Shown in pieces: positions 9,276 to 20,641 of a DNA stretch of 64,000 nucleotides; position 1 is the stretch's first letter, and every line of letters begins with the position of its first letter. Origin of the DNA: Siphonodentalium dalli (Eukaryota; Mollusca; Scaphopoda; Gadilida; Siphonodentaliidae); NCBI GenBank assembly GCA_032622095.1, contig CP136069.1, positions 156,109,043-156,173,042 on the forward strand, read 5' to 3'. The position numbers and the translations under genes were made by a program. Under the pieces are notes generated by a model. It was not told where the DNA came from. It ran no database searches and saw only the letters and a list, made by a program, of their open reading frames with translations.

Positions 9276-12200
9276 ACTAGAAGGTGACCCGACTTCGTCC
9301 GGGCTATTAAAAAACCAAATTTCAAGTCGATTGCTCCACCCGTTTCCTAGATCTGGTCTGCGCATGCGCGAAGCTGGTGTCGCACGTGCTCGGCGACCCG
9401 ATAAAATTCGTATCCGGGGCAAGATACATTCACATACCAAATTTAAAGTCAATATCTCAACCAGTTTCCGAGATCTCGTCTGCGCATGCGCGAAGCTGGC
9501 GTCGCACGTGCTCGGCGACCCGATAAAATTCGTATTCGGGGCAAGATACATTCACATACCAAATTTCAAGTCGATAGCTACACCCGTTTCCGAGATATAT
9601 AGCCCAATGTCATTTGCGGATACCTCGGCCGGTGATGAGTTAACGCGACACAGTCAAATGCATCGGCAGGGTGAGAGTTAACGTAATCTAACTTTATGAC
9701 CTCTGACGACGTCATAGAAATTACGCATTGATTTTATCCTGATAAAAGCATCGTACCACTTGTACCTAATAATTGAGGCAGATAACTAAAACGGATACAT
9801 ACATATTATATATCGTTGGAAAGATGAAGCCACACAGATTATAACCGTGCAAATTATATGACTGGCAATTTATTATTCGCGCTATATCGAATCGATTTGT
9901 GAGCACCGAACTGAAATATATTAGCGCAAAAACGGCGTAAAAATAGATTTGACCTCCGCACGTGAAAAGTTGACCTCGCACGGACAAATAAATATGCCTA
10001 TGTTCGTCTCCGGCCGAAAACACATCCAAATACCAAATTTCATCGAAATTGGCTTAGTCGTTTTCGAGTCCATCGATTTCAAACACACAAACAAACGCAC
10101 ACACACACACAAACACATACACAGATCTTTCAAAATATATAATAGACTAGAAGGTGACCCGACTTCGTCCGGGCTATTAAAAAACCAAATTTCAAGTCGA
10201 TTGCTCCACCCGTTTCCTAGATCTGGTCTGCGGATACCTCGGCCGGTGATGAGTTAACGCGACACAGTCAAATGCATCGGCAGGGTGAGAGTTAACGTGA
10301 TCTAACTGTATGACCTCTGACGACGTCATAGAAGTTACGCATTGATTTTATCCTGATAAAAGATCGCACCACTTCTCCCTAATAATTGAGGCAGATAACT
10401 AAAACGGATACATACATATTATATATCGTTGGAAAGATGAAGCCACTCAGATTCTAACCGTGCTAATTATATGACTGGCAATTTATTATTCGCGCTATAT
10501 CGAATCGATTTGTGAGCACCGAACTGAAATATATTAGCGCAAAACGGCGTAAAAATAGATTTGACCTCCGAACGTGAAAAGTTGACCTCGCACGGACAAA
10601 TAAATATGCCTATGTTCGTCTCCGGCCGAAAATACCCTAAAATACCAAATTTCATTGAAATTGGCATAGTCGTTTTCGAGTCCATCGATTTCAAACACAC
10701 AAACTTACACATAAACTTACACACACACAGATCTTTCAAAATATATAATAGACTAGAAGGTGACCCGACTTCGTCCGGGCTATTCAAAAACCAAATTTCA
10801 AGTCGATTGCTCCACCCGTTTCCTAGATCTGGTCTGCGCATGCGCGAAGCTGGTGTCGCACGTGCTCGGCGACCCGATAAAATTCGTATCCGGGGCAAGA
10901 TACATTCACATACCAAATTTCAAGTCGATAGCTACACACGTTTCCGAGATATATAGCCCAATGTCATTTGCGGATACCTCGGCCGGTGATGAGTTAACGC
11001 GACACAGTCAAATGCATCGGCAGGGTGAGAGTTAACGTAATCTAATTTTATGACCTCTGACGACGTCATAGAAGTTAGGCATTGATTTTATCCTGATAAA
11101 AGATCGTACGTCCACTTGTCCCTAATAATTGAGGCAGATAACTAAAACGGATACATACATATTATATATCGTTGGAAAGATGAAGCCACACAGATTCTAA
11201 CCGTGCAAATTATATGACTGGCAATTTATTATTCGCGCTATATCGAATCGATTTGTGAGCACCGAACTGAAATATATTGGCGCAAAACGGCGTAAAAATA
11301 GATTTGACCTCCGCACGTGAAAAGTTGACCTCGCACGGACAAATAAATATTCCTATGTTCGTCTCCGGCCGAAAACACATCCAAATACCAAATTTCATTG
11401 AAATTGGCTTAGTCGTTTTCGAGTCCATCGATTTCAAACACACAAACTTACACATAAACTTACACACACACAGATCTTTCAAAATATATAATAGACTAGA
11501 AGGTGACCCGACTTCGTCCGGGCTATTAAAAAACCAAATTTCAAGTCGATTGCTCCACCCGTTTCCTAGATCTGGTCTGCGCATGCGCGAAGCTGGTGTC
11601 GCACGTGCTCGGCGACCCGATAAAATTCGTATTCGGGGCAAGATACATTCACATACCAAATTTCAAGTCGATAGCTACACACGTTTCCGAGATATATAGC
11701 CCAATGTCATTTGCGGATACCTCGGCCGGTGATGAGTTAACGCGACACAGTCAAATGCATCGGCAGGGTGAGAGTTAACGTAATCTAATTTTATGACCTC
11801 TGACGACGTCATAGAAGTTAGGCATTGATTTTATCCTGATAAAAGATCGTACGTCCACTTGTCCCTAATAATTGAGGCAGATAACTAAAACGGATACATA
11901 CATATTATATATCGTTGGAAAGATGAAGCCACACAGATTCTAACCGTGCAAATTATATGACTGGCAATTTATTATTCGCGCTATATCGAATCGATTTGTG
12001 AGCACCGAACTGAAATATATTGGCGCAAAACGGCGTAAAAATAGATTTGACCTCCGCACGTGAAAAGTTGACCTCGCACGGACAAATAAATATTCCTATG
12101 TTCGTCTCCGGCCGAAAACACATCCAAATACCAAATTTCATTGAAATTGGCTTAGTCGTTTTCGAGTCCATCGATTTCAAACACACAAACTTACACATAA

Positions 12201-13050
12201 ACTTACACACACACAGATCTTTCAAAATATATAATAGACTAGAAGGTGACCCGACTTCGTCCGGGCTATTAAAAAACCAAATTTCAAGTCGATTGCTCCA
12301 CCCGTTTCCTAGATCTGGTCTGCGCATGCGCGAAGCTGGTGTCGCACGTGCTCGGCGACCCGATAAAATTCGTATCCGGGGCAAGATACATTCACATACC
12401 AAATTTAAAGTCAATATCTCAACCCGTTTCCGAGATCTCGTCTGCGCATGCGCGAAGCTGGCGTCGCACGTGCTCGGCGACCCGATAAAATTCGTATCCG
12501 GGGCAAGATACATTCACATACCAAATTTCAAGTCGATAGCTACACCCGTTTCCGAGATATATAGCCCAATGTCATTTGCGGATACCTCGGCCGGTGATGA
12601 GTTAACGCGACACAGTCAAATGCATCGGCAGGGTGAGAGTTAACGTAATCTAACTTTATGACCTCTGACGACGTCATAGAATTTACGCATTGATTTTATC
12701 CTGATAAAAGATCGCACCACTTGTACCTAATAATTGAGGCAGATAACTAAAACGGATACATACATATTATATATCGTTGGAAAGATGAAGCCACACAGAT
12801 TCTAACCGTGCAAATTATATGACTGGCAATTTATTATTCGCGCTATATCGTATCGATTTGTGAGCACCGAACTGAAATATATTAGCGCAAAACGGCGTAA
12901 AAACAGATTTGACCTCCGCACGTGAAAAGTTGACCTCGCACGGACAAATAAATATGCCTATGTTCGTCTCCGGCCGAAAATACCCTAAAATACCAAATTT
13001 CATCGAAATTGGCTTAGTCGTTTTGGAGTCCATCGATTTCAAACAAACAA

Positions 13051-13087
<37 letters not shown>

Positions 13088-13108
13088 TCTTTCAAAATAT
13101 ATAATAGA
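9276..13108 (+). repeat. five-unit tandem array of the modular repeat
   Basis: Unit starts (ACTAGAAGGTGACCCGAC) fall at 9276, 10146, 10752, 11495 and 12238, giving lengths of about 870, 606, 743, 743 and 871 bp. Units differ by the number of a 127-bp module carrying TGCGCATGCGCG and GGCGACCCGATAAAATTCGT: 2, 0, 1, 1 and 2 copies. Each unit continues with GGATACCTCGGCCGGTGATG, GACGACGTCATAGAA, GGAAAGATGAAGCCACACAG, CATCGAAATTGGC, a CA-rich tract and AGATCTTTCAAAATATATAA. Units 3 and 4 look almost identical. Long overlapping ORFs on both strands (up to 207 aa) only reflect the repeat and recur in each unit. Confidence 0.9.
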
Positions 13109-13917
13109 TAGGTAGATATAAAATATATTGGTTTCGCGAATGACCAACTCAGAATTCCGTTAAAATAACAATAACTACCAGCACCTAATTAACGAACCGG
13201 CGGTCGACTCGGCCGTCTCCGATCACAACCATCAGTGGGCTGCAGAACGAAACATATCTATAAAAGTTGAAATATAAGACTTACAAATTATCTTTTAAAT
13301 TTCTTTTATTGGTAATTGACACAGCTTGTCACAAAACAAAAATCAACATTATTGACTTAATAATGTAAAGGACAATAAACGAAATTGAAATTCCCAACTA
13401 CACATTTTAACGGACTCGGCCTCCTAGTCGCGCAGTTCGACTTTTAAACCGGAAAACCCAATTATCTATAAATTAAATGCCCATCGGACCACAGCTATCA
13501 AGAATTTGCAGAACAGTATTTAACAATAAAGCTAGCTATTACCGTCGAGTTTGTGGACGTCGGTGAGTCTGTTCACAATTAATTTAGCACAGTCTACATG
13601 TCGTATTACTCATCCGATCACCACTAAATTCAATGCTGCCTATAGACGAGAACGCCCTATTTTGGTTCCGGTCGGACGCCCAAAATGGCTGCCATGGGGG
13701 GGGGAGGGTCATTTTGTTCAAATACTTAAGTCATAACATTGTTGTGGTAATGTCAGCTACAGTGTCATTGGTAATGTAAGCTACAGTTTCATTGACACTT
13801 TCATTGTGCTAGCATCATATGTCTCTTATCGGTGTACGTTGACGCCATGCAAGCCTATATATAGTGTGACAATACAACTATGCGAATCGTAAAGGAATAC
13901 GGACTATAGCAAATCGT
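13109..13917. other. no gene seen
   Basis: AT-rich sequence with a short poly-G run near 13697 and a small direct duplication near 13740-13800 (GGTAATGT.AGCTACAGT). I recognise no coding region. Confidence 0.5.
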
Positions 13918-14004
13918 ATGCGATTATTACGCCACCGTAGTGTGGTGTTCCTAGCTTTTGGTTTTTTGATATCGCATGGTCGATCGATAATTCACTGGGT
14001 GATT

Positions 14005-14055
14005 GTACATTCGGCAAACCTCGTCAGATTCCGTCACCGTTTCATCGTACCGATA
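14005..14055. repeat. dispersed repeat end, inverted partner at 57035-57085
   Basis: 'CATTCGGCAAACCTCGTCAG' and 'ATTCCGTCACCGTTTCATCG' occur here. Their reverse complements lie in the same order at 57035-57085, so both are relics of one dispersed repeat. Confidence 0.7.
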
Positions 14056-14107
14056 ATTACGAGAGTACAACTAAGATTGGCACATGTGTTTACGTCACCG
14101 GTGTTAT

Positions 14108-14885
14108 TGTGGGGACATGCTTCTATTATGAAGGTTTGCTATCCCGAAGGTTCGCTATTCCGAAGGTTCTCTATTCCGAAGGTTTTTGTTATTTTTAGGT
14201 TAATTCTATATTTTAAAGTATTGAGACTAATTTGAGAGGGTTCATTTTCACAAAGATTCTTTATATGGAGTGTGCGCTCACATCCGAACTGATCATGCGC
14301 GCACACCGATACAGATACAGGAGGAAATAACTTAACTTAGAACATTAAATGTGATTTTGTTTTGTTTTCGCTGGTTTTCTTGAGATTTTATGTCATTACG
14401 TGGGCCCATACCTTTGAATTCTTGGCATATACTATGAATGTTGTGGTATATATGGACCCTCCCGCATTGGGACATGACATAGGTTCAGTTGACTTAAGTG
14501 GTGTTCTGTGTGTGCTCCAATTTGGAGTTCAATATTTTAAGGGCCAAGTTTAGAATTTTATGGGTCCATACCTTTGAACTCTGGGCATATAATATGAATA
14601 TTGGGGGGCATGTCTCTATTCCGAAGGTTCACTATCCCGAAGGTCCACTATTCCGAAATTTCTCTGAATGTTTGCTATTCCGAAGGTTCACCAATCCGAA
14701 GGTTCGTTATTCCGAAGGTTCTGTGTTCCAAAGATTTTTTTTATTTTAAGGTTAATTCTATATTCTAAAGTAACGAGAGGGTTCATTATCACGAAGATTC
14801 TTTTTATGAAGGAAATAACGTAAAACATTAAATGTGATTTTGTTTTGTTTTCGAGGGTTTTCTTGAGTTTAATGTCATTACGTAT
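14108..14885. repeat. direct duplication with CTATTCCGAAGGTT minisatellite
   Basis: Two direct copies (about 14108-14400 and 14598-14885) each begin with GGACATG or GGGCATGT. A run of 14-15-bp units (CTATTCCGAAGGTT and variants) follows, with about 4 units in the first and 7 in the second. Then come TTAGGTTAATTCTATATT, AACATTAAATGTGATTTTGT and GTTTTCTTGAG. The TCCGAAGG core is shared with the foldback arms at 41338-42566, so these are probably relatives. Confidence 0.75.
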
Positions 14886-15354
14886 GACCTTATTTCTCAT
14901 TACATATTCACGCCAAGGAGCCCACACAATTGCTATGTTACGATGCGATTTAATGTGATTACTGTGTGACCTAATATCTCAATAATCTGAGGCAAGAGTA
15001 CGCCTGCTAAAGGCGAATTATAACAGTTGGGGGTATAACGCTCAATAAATACTGGAGGCTATAACAAACTGCGCAGTAGAATATCGCTGAATGGACGAGT
15101 ATGAGATGAGCCTAAATGCAATTGTGACTTTGTTTAAAGGCCCACTTAATTTTCGAGTCATTAATTTTTTATAGTATATACGGTTTTAATAACAATTTAT
15201 GCCATAAAATTTGAATAAACTACTATAATTCATCACCATTTGAAAGGCAGAATACTTCTATCTCCTAGTTTGAAACACCTTCAAAATACCGCGTCGTATA
15301 TCTAGCAATTAGCAACCAACATGTCCTCCTCGGCTTTCCATAGAATTCAACGTA
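14886..15354. other. no gene seen
   Basis: No ORF, no tandem array and no strong inverted repeat recognised. Confidence 0.4.
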
Positions 15355-15925
15355 ATTTGATACTTATGGGTATTTGTGTCCGGGAAGTGTTTTGAACGGG
15401 TCAAATCGTGACCCCGACCTGACCTTGACCATTAAAACTGTCAATGCAAGGTCAATTTGGGTAAAACGGACAAATTTCGGCGAAATTTGATACCTAGGGA
15501 TACTTTGGTCCGAGGAGAGTTTTGAACGGGTCAAATCGTGACCTCGGCCTGACCTTGACCTTCAATATGGCCAATCAAAGGTCAACTCGGATAAAACGGA
15601 TAGATTTCGACGAAATTTGATACCTATGGGTACTTTTGTCGGGGGGGGGGGTGTTTTGGACGGGTCAAATCATGACTCTGACCTTACCTTGACCTTCCAA
15701 AATTGTTAATTAAAGGTCAAGTTGGGTAAAACGGACGGATTTCGACGAAATTTGATACCTATGGGTAGTTTTCTACGGGTGGGGGTGTTTTGGACTGGAC
15801 AAATCATGACCCTGACCTGACCTTGACTTTCGAAATAGTCAATTGAAGGTCAAATCGCACCTTTCACCGGAAAGCAGATGGGAAACAGCCCGGGTGAAGT
15901 CGGGCCTATCAGCTTGTGTAATAAA
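15355..15925 (-). repeat. modular repeat family, reverse-oriented copy
   Basis: About four tandem units of roughly 120 bp share GACGAAATTTGATACCTATG, GGGTCAAATCGTGACC and GACCTGACCTTGACC. These are the reverse complement of the GGTCAAGG cassettes at 5616 and 8352. The copy ends with 'AGCCCGGGTGAAGTCGGGCC' (about 15885-15905), the reverse complement of the family's hairpin head. The tail module is absent, and the units are more diverged than those at 8352. Confidence 0.8.
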
Positions 15926-16109
15926 GAAGACAGTTTGATGAAAGTAATGTATGCCACGAGAAACGGGAAAACTTGAATATGGAAGTACGCAAATTTCCCG
16001 CATAAAATTTGAAAGCTAGTTTATAGAATAATTGTATTATTATTTATATTTATGGCTAATAATACGATCTTGGTGGCGTTACCATTTCTGACTATGGTTT
16101 TCTTGTGTG

Positions 16110-16285
16110 ATTATGATTTTCAATTAACCAGGACACATACCTGCGACAACGATTATTTGATACGACAATCGGATGTGAATAACGCATATATTACCAAAAT
16201 GTTGGTAGTATATGCGTCATTCGGATACGATTGCCATACCCGAATAATCGCTTTTATCGCTTTAAGATACATACACATACCTGCG
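16110..16285. repeat. imperfect inverted repeat
   Basis: 'CGATTATTTGATACGACAATCGGATGTGA' pairs with a downstream inverted 'TCATTCGGATACGATTG...CGAATAATCG', around a centre CATATATTACCAA...TTGGTAGTATATG. A 90-codon ORF crosses it but shows no recognisable domain, so I take it as a MITE-like relic. Confidence 0.55.
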
Positions 16286-16324
16286 TATCATCGTGTGCGT
16301 TTATACGTAGTGTCAGAGTGGTAA

Positions 16325-16888
16325 TTTTTGAACAATTATTTCATTGTTTACCTACATTGATTTGACTGTATCAAATGTTCGTTTCTATAGTATTCGCGTT
16401 AGGTTCGTTTCTTTCTTTGTTAGGTTAGGCTTTCTCGCAATTCCGACATTTTCTTTGTATTAATCAGCTGGCTTTTCATATGCAACTTGTAAATTCTTGC
16501 CCAAGCATGTGCTCATTAATTACCATTCATCGCACGTATTCTTAGCTTGCTTTTAATAATTAATTATTTGTTAAACTGTTAATGCCACTGTGGTGATCGG
16601 ATATGTAAACATGAAAATCTGTTAATCTAATCCCGCGTCGTTAATTCACACCAGTGCATGCTTTGTATATAAGAATGTGTAAAACTGTGTTATGTTACTT
16701 TATGTTCCGGAACTCCACCTTTCAGTCACTTCACATATTACAACCGGTGTTCCGATTGTTGTGTGGACCGCTTTCAACTATATCGGAATGTCCGTATATT
16801 TCTATTGTAAAAATAAATGCTAATTCCCCAGAAAGACTCAACCTTGATTCAACCCGAAATCAGCTCTATCAAAGTAGGCCTAGTTCCC
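16325..16888. other. no gene seen
   Basis: AT-rich. A 118-codon ORF (16654-17010) runs into the MITE at 16889 and has no recognisable domain, so it is not annotated as a gene. Confidence 0.4.
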
Positions 16889-17289
16889 TTAACCCTTTAC
16901 CCAACAAACCGGCCAAAACCGGCCAAATAAAGCTTCAACAGCCTAAAATATCTTCGGTCTGTCTTAATAGAACCATACAAATATGGATATCATTGGAACC
17001 GGCTCCTTGACCACATTGTGATAGTTACAGTTATGCCCTGTGCCAATGCATTCTCTTATATATGCGAGTCGACCATAGGTCGCCTCGCATATATAAGAGA
17101 ATGCATTGGCCTAAAATAAATATTTTTTTAAACACTTTTTACCATTTTTTCTTACATTCTTTAACAATTTTATAATTGTTAATGTGTTAAGCCAATGCAT
17201 TCTCTTATATATGCGAGGCGACCTATGGTCGACTCGCATATATAAGAGAATGCATTGGCACAGGGCCGTTCTGTTGGGTAAAGGGTTAT
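16889..17289. mobile_element. piggyBac-type MITE with twin hairpins, copy 2
   Basis: Body 16893-17285 starts CCCTTTACCCAACAAACC and ends TGTTGGGTAAAGGG. It has TTAA on the left (16889-16892) and a decayed TTAT on the right (17286-17289). Both internal hairpins are intact. Compared with copy 1, an extra T-rich segment (about 17120-17185) lies between the hairpins. It lies about 240 bp beyond the donor of the cadherin exon at 17528-18059, in the intron or 3' flank. Confidence 0.9.
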
Positions 17290-17527
17290 AGGAAATGTTC
17301 AGATACTAAGTTCAACAAACGACCATAGGTAGGTCGATTGTTGAACTTATCTGAAAATTTCCCTCCAATATATTGGACTCCTTCTGCACTTATATTATTA
17401 TTTTTCATGAAAACCCCTCCAGATGAACAATAGACCATTCTAAAGTATGCTTTTATAATTGAATGTGAGAATCCATTTAATATAGAAAGGGTTAAGGTCT
17501 TGTGACCCTTTCAGTTGAGACCCTTAC

Positions 17528-18059
17528 CTGTAGCTGATAGCTGAGGATTTCCACCATCGGTAGCGATGAATGTCGCATCGAGTGTGAGCGCACTCTCCAC
17601 GTCAATGGGATACGCAAGAGTTATCTGCCCACTTGAGTCGATGGCGAAGTATTTGCCATTTTGGCTGGTTGGATCAAGACTGTATGTAATCGCGTTATTT
17701 GGAGCTGTCCCATCCGCGTCGGTTGCTAGCATGGTTGCCACGATCGTGCCCACTGTGGTTTGCATGTCAATGGTTGTCACGGGCGTATATGCCGTCTGCG
17801 TAAATACTGGGGGATTGTCGTTAGCATCTACGACCGTGACAGTGACTGTGCCAGAGACGGCGATGCCAGACAAAGATTCCGTTGCAACAAAGTAACCAGT
17901 CTTACTCGCGAGGTTGTATGCTTCATAGTCCACCGTAGTAATGAGTTTGATCACCGGAATGGAAGGGTCGTCAAGATATAACCAATCCGCTACGCCGCCC
18001 GTGATCGAATACTCGAGTGTGTTGCTATCTGGGTCAGCGAAAGTTATGCCAAAATCCAC
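17528..18059 (-). CDS. cadherin gene, third exon in window
   Basis: Encodes 177 residues of extracellular cadherin repeats (calcium-dependent adhesion or signalling receptor). The intron boundary before it is TTCTTCTAG at 18061-18060, and it ends CTACAG/GTAAGG with donor GT at 17527-17526. It completes the repeat begun in the previous exon (DPDSN, TLEYSITGG, then VDYEAYN). The canonical linker DANDNPPVF starts the next repeat, with ATDADG, NAITYSL, FAIDSSGQITL, PIDVES and ATDGGNPQLSATG. The final calcium linker must lie in a further exon, which I did not find before position 1. The first codon is phase 0, matching the end of exon 25931-26145. The exon ends in phase 1. No membrane segment is present, so the subfamily cannot be named. 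Confidence 0.93.
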
Positions 18060-19057
18060 CTAGAAGAATAGTGCAAAAAACTTTTTAAAGGGCGTCCTAC
18101 TAAATCATGCATAGTTCCTGCTCACTCTGTTCCTATAGTGATTGCTTTTCTAATTTGTTTTTTGGGGGGTAGTCTTATTTGTTTGATTATATTATTACTA
18201 TCTTATTTGTTTGTCATTTATAAACACTGATCGAAAAACTGTATGTACACTGAGAGTGAATGCACGGTGAGTGTACAAGGGCCGCCTGTGTTGTCACTAT
18301 AACTATTTAAATGGTTTGTTTGCTTGCATCTATGTTTATATGACACCACTGTATATAGTGTAAATAACTTATTTAATAAAGAAATATTATTATACTTACA
18401 TGCTGTAACCAGGGAAGTATATTGTTTTGGAGCCGTTTTCGGTTTATTTGGAAATACTCTGAAACTAATTGCAGTAGGAACGCGAAATCTCTAGCGAATG
18501 TAGGCATCTAAGGTCCTCTAAAAATAAAGGTATCCGAATTTCGGCCCAACATTTCTTTACGGAGTTATCGCCCTTTTACGATTATTTTTCACTATTAGTA
18601 TTATTATACTCCACAATTTTGCAACGCCTTAATATCTGAAAGTATGGGGAGTATTGAACTCAAAGTTGGTATGTATGTTGGGGTAAATGTGTTATATGCC
18701 TTAGACGCATAAGGAATATTGTCCGCGTTTTCCCCGCGGAGTTATCTCCCTTTATCTAAAAATATGTCATTTTATTATCTCGGAAGTTATAAGGAGCAGA
18801 GCATCGAAAATTGGATAGTATGCACACCTCGATATGTCCTACTGCCCAAAACTGGATGCGAACCAGTTCTCGAGGGGAAGGTGAGACCCCGTGCAGAATA
18901 AATCTCGCCTTCGACTCGATTGATTCTGGTAGAGAACAATTATTGTGACCTAACCCTTACTTGTTCTACAATGTTAATAAATAGTTCAACCAATGCATGT
19001 GTTATTGGGGCCACCCCCTTTCGCTCGCCCTGTTGATGTATACATATTGTATTTTTT
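18060..19057. other. cadherin intron sequence, no gene seen
   Basis: Start of the 7.9-kb intron (18060-25930). A segment near 18240-18310 (TGCACGGTGAGTGTACA...GGGCCGCCTGTGTTGTCAC) loosely resembles 44450-44510. Otherwise nothing is recognised. Confidence 0.5.
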
Positions 19058-19455
19058 GTAAGGCATACCAATTCTCAAGGCTGGCAAAATAATAGTTCAG
19101 TGATATCCCATTGCTCGACACACGCCACTCATAACAAACAAATCGCAGCGTCGTTTCAAAATAGCCTCAATTATCATACCATGCAGAGGCCACGCACGTG
19201 GGGCTTGTAGAAGCGCTCCGTTGTCCCCACCCGCACTTCCCTTATACGAGGTTGTATTATATTGTAACAGCGTATGATGGTTGTGTGGGGGGGGGGCAGA
19301 GCGCTGTTCGTGCCCCTGTGCATGGCATCTGGTATAATAATTGAAGCTGCTTTGAAGCGCCCGTGCGATTTGTCTGTTATGAGTTGTGTGTGCCGAACAA
19401 TGGGATAATCACTGAACTATTCTTTCGTCAGCTTTGGGGAATTGGTGTGCTTTAC
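19058..19455. mobile_element. foldback element in cadherin intron
   Basis: The arms are inverted copies. The left reads GTAAGGCATACCAATT, then AATAGTTCAGTGATATCCCA and CACTCATAACA. The right reads TGTTATGAGT, TGGGATAATCACTGAACTATT and AATTGGTGTGCTTTAC. Arm similarity runs for about 170-190 bp with several mismatches, around a G-rich centre (about 19288-19300). No clear TSD. Confidence 0.75.
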
Positions 19456-19861
19456 CAAAAATCAGGGAACGATTGTAACAATGGGAGCATGCTCTTAAGA
19501 GTTGGCAGTGCGTACTGGCACTGCTGTTAAAATAGTCACATCGCCATAAACAGGACTAATATTTTATATTAGAAAAACTTTTCTTAAACCAATGATAATT
19601 TCGCGTAAAATGCATGTTATTTTCATGTTATGTAAACAACCGGTACGTAATCAGTATGCGATAAGCAAAACACGCAACACCACGGAGACCCCACTGATGC
19701 AACTTTGGCTAGAAATGCAACCAAATTGTTAACAACATAACGGTACAGCGCTTGCTAATCCACGCCACTCGAGATTTGGATTTGGATGGGTCACCGTGAA
19801 TCACTCGCATACAACATCTTTTGAATTTTTCGCACGTGATCTGACACAGAAATTTAACAAT

Positions 19862-20641
19862 ATGTGTTCTGTTGTGCAAACTCATCTTCCTCCAAACGAC
19901 CCACAGTCGTTTCGGCTCGATCCGCTCTCACCTGACAATCGCCTGTCTTTTTCTAGTTCATTAGACGAATCTAAGAAGTTGCCATCATCGACTCCCAGGA
20001 AATTGTCACACAGTAGACAAGCAGCAATGCAGAAACCTCCTTCTACGTCGCATAATTCACCAGAAATCGCAGTAGTTGATATTCAAACTGCTATGAATCA
20101 ACGACAACCGCCAAATGACACACGAAGAAATGAAACGCCAGTCACCGAATCGAGATCTTCTGCCAATCATTCATCCGAACTACACGTTAACAGTGTACCC
20201 GTCATTTCATCTGACTCTCAAAACTCTCCACCGAGCGTTAAGCCACCCGATACACGCACAAGGCAAATGTATCACGATAACGACAACAAGACAATTGTTG
20301 CCGGCAGCAACAGTAGAGTTTATACTAACTTGGGCGAGGAATCAGTGGGATTCTCTGGTGTTCCCCGTATGGCTACAAAGCGCACTAAGAAGATATTCGT
20401 GCGCGGAATATCATTACAAACGACTAATAGTGCAATTTGGGATTATTTCGAACAGAAAGGTGTAACACCCACATTCGTGCGACTAATGTGGAGTTCCCGC
20501 AGAGGGACACAATCAGCACGCATCCACATTAAAGAAACAGACATGGAGACAGTCTCCAGTGACACTTTCTGGCCTCCGGGAATAGACTTCAGAATGTGGA
20601 CACATGAGCCACCGCAACGTTCTCAAAACAGTTATGACTAA
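19862..20641 (+). CDS. LINE ORF1 protein
   Basis: The reading frame is open from about 19733, but the first in-frame ATG is at 19862 (MCSVVQTHL), giving 259 residues. The N-terminal two thirds are Ser/Thr/Pro-rich and low in complexity. The C-terminal part (about residues 170-250) contains KKIFVRGISLQTTNSAIWDY and later SARIHIKETDME, resembling the RRM-like RNA-binding fold of LINE ORF1 proteins that coat element RNA. The stop codon overlaps the ORF2 ATG, suggesting reinitiation for ORF2. No frameshift is seen, so this ORF looks intact. Function is inferred from position and fold style, not a database match. Confidence 0.75.
   Translation: MCSVVQTHLPPNDPQSFRLDPLSPDNRLSFSSSLDESKKLPSSTPRKLSHSRQAAMQKPPSTSHNSPEIAVVDIQTAMNQRQPPNDTRRNETPVTESRSSANHSSELHVNSVPVISSDSQNSPPSVKPPDTRTRQMYHDNDNKTIVAGSNSRVYTNLGEESVGFSGVPRMATKRTKKIFVRGISLQTTNSAIWDYFEQKGVTPTFVRLMWSSRRGTQSARIHIKETDMETVSSDTFWPPGIDFRMWTHEPPQRSQNSYD

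Noticed and set aside
11277-12643. Long overlapping ORFs on both strands (up to 207 codons) in the 9.3-13.1 kb region
   Set aside because: The same peptides recur in every unit of a tandem non-coding repeat, on both strands, and contain translated CA microsatellite. They are open by composition, not by selection.
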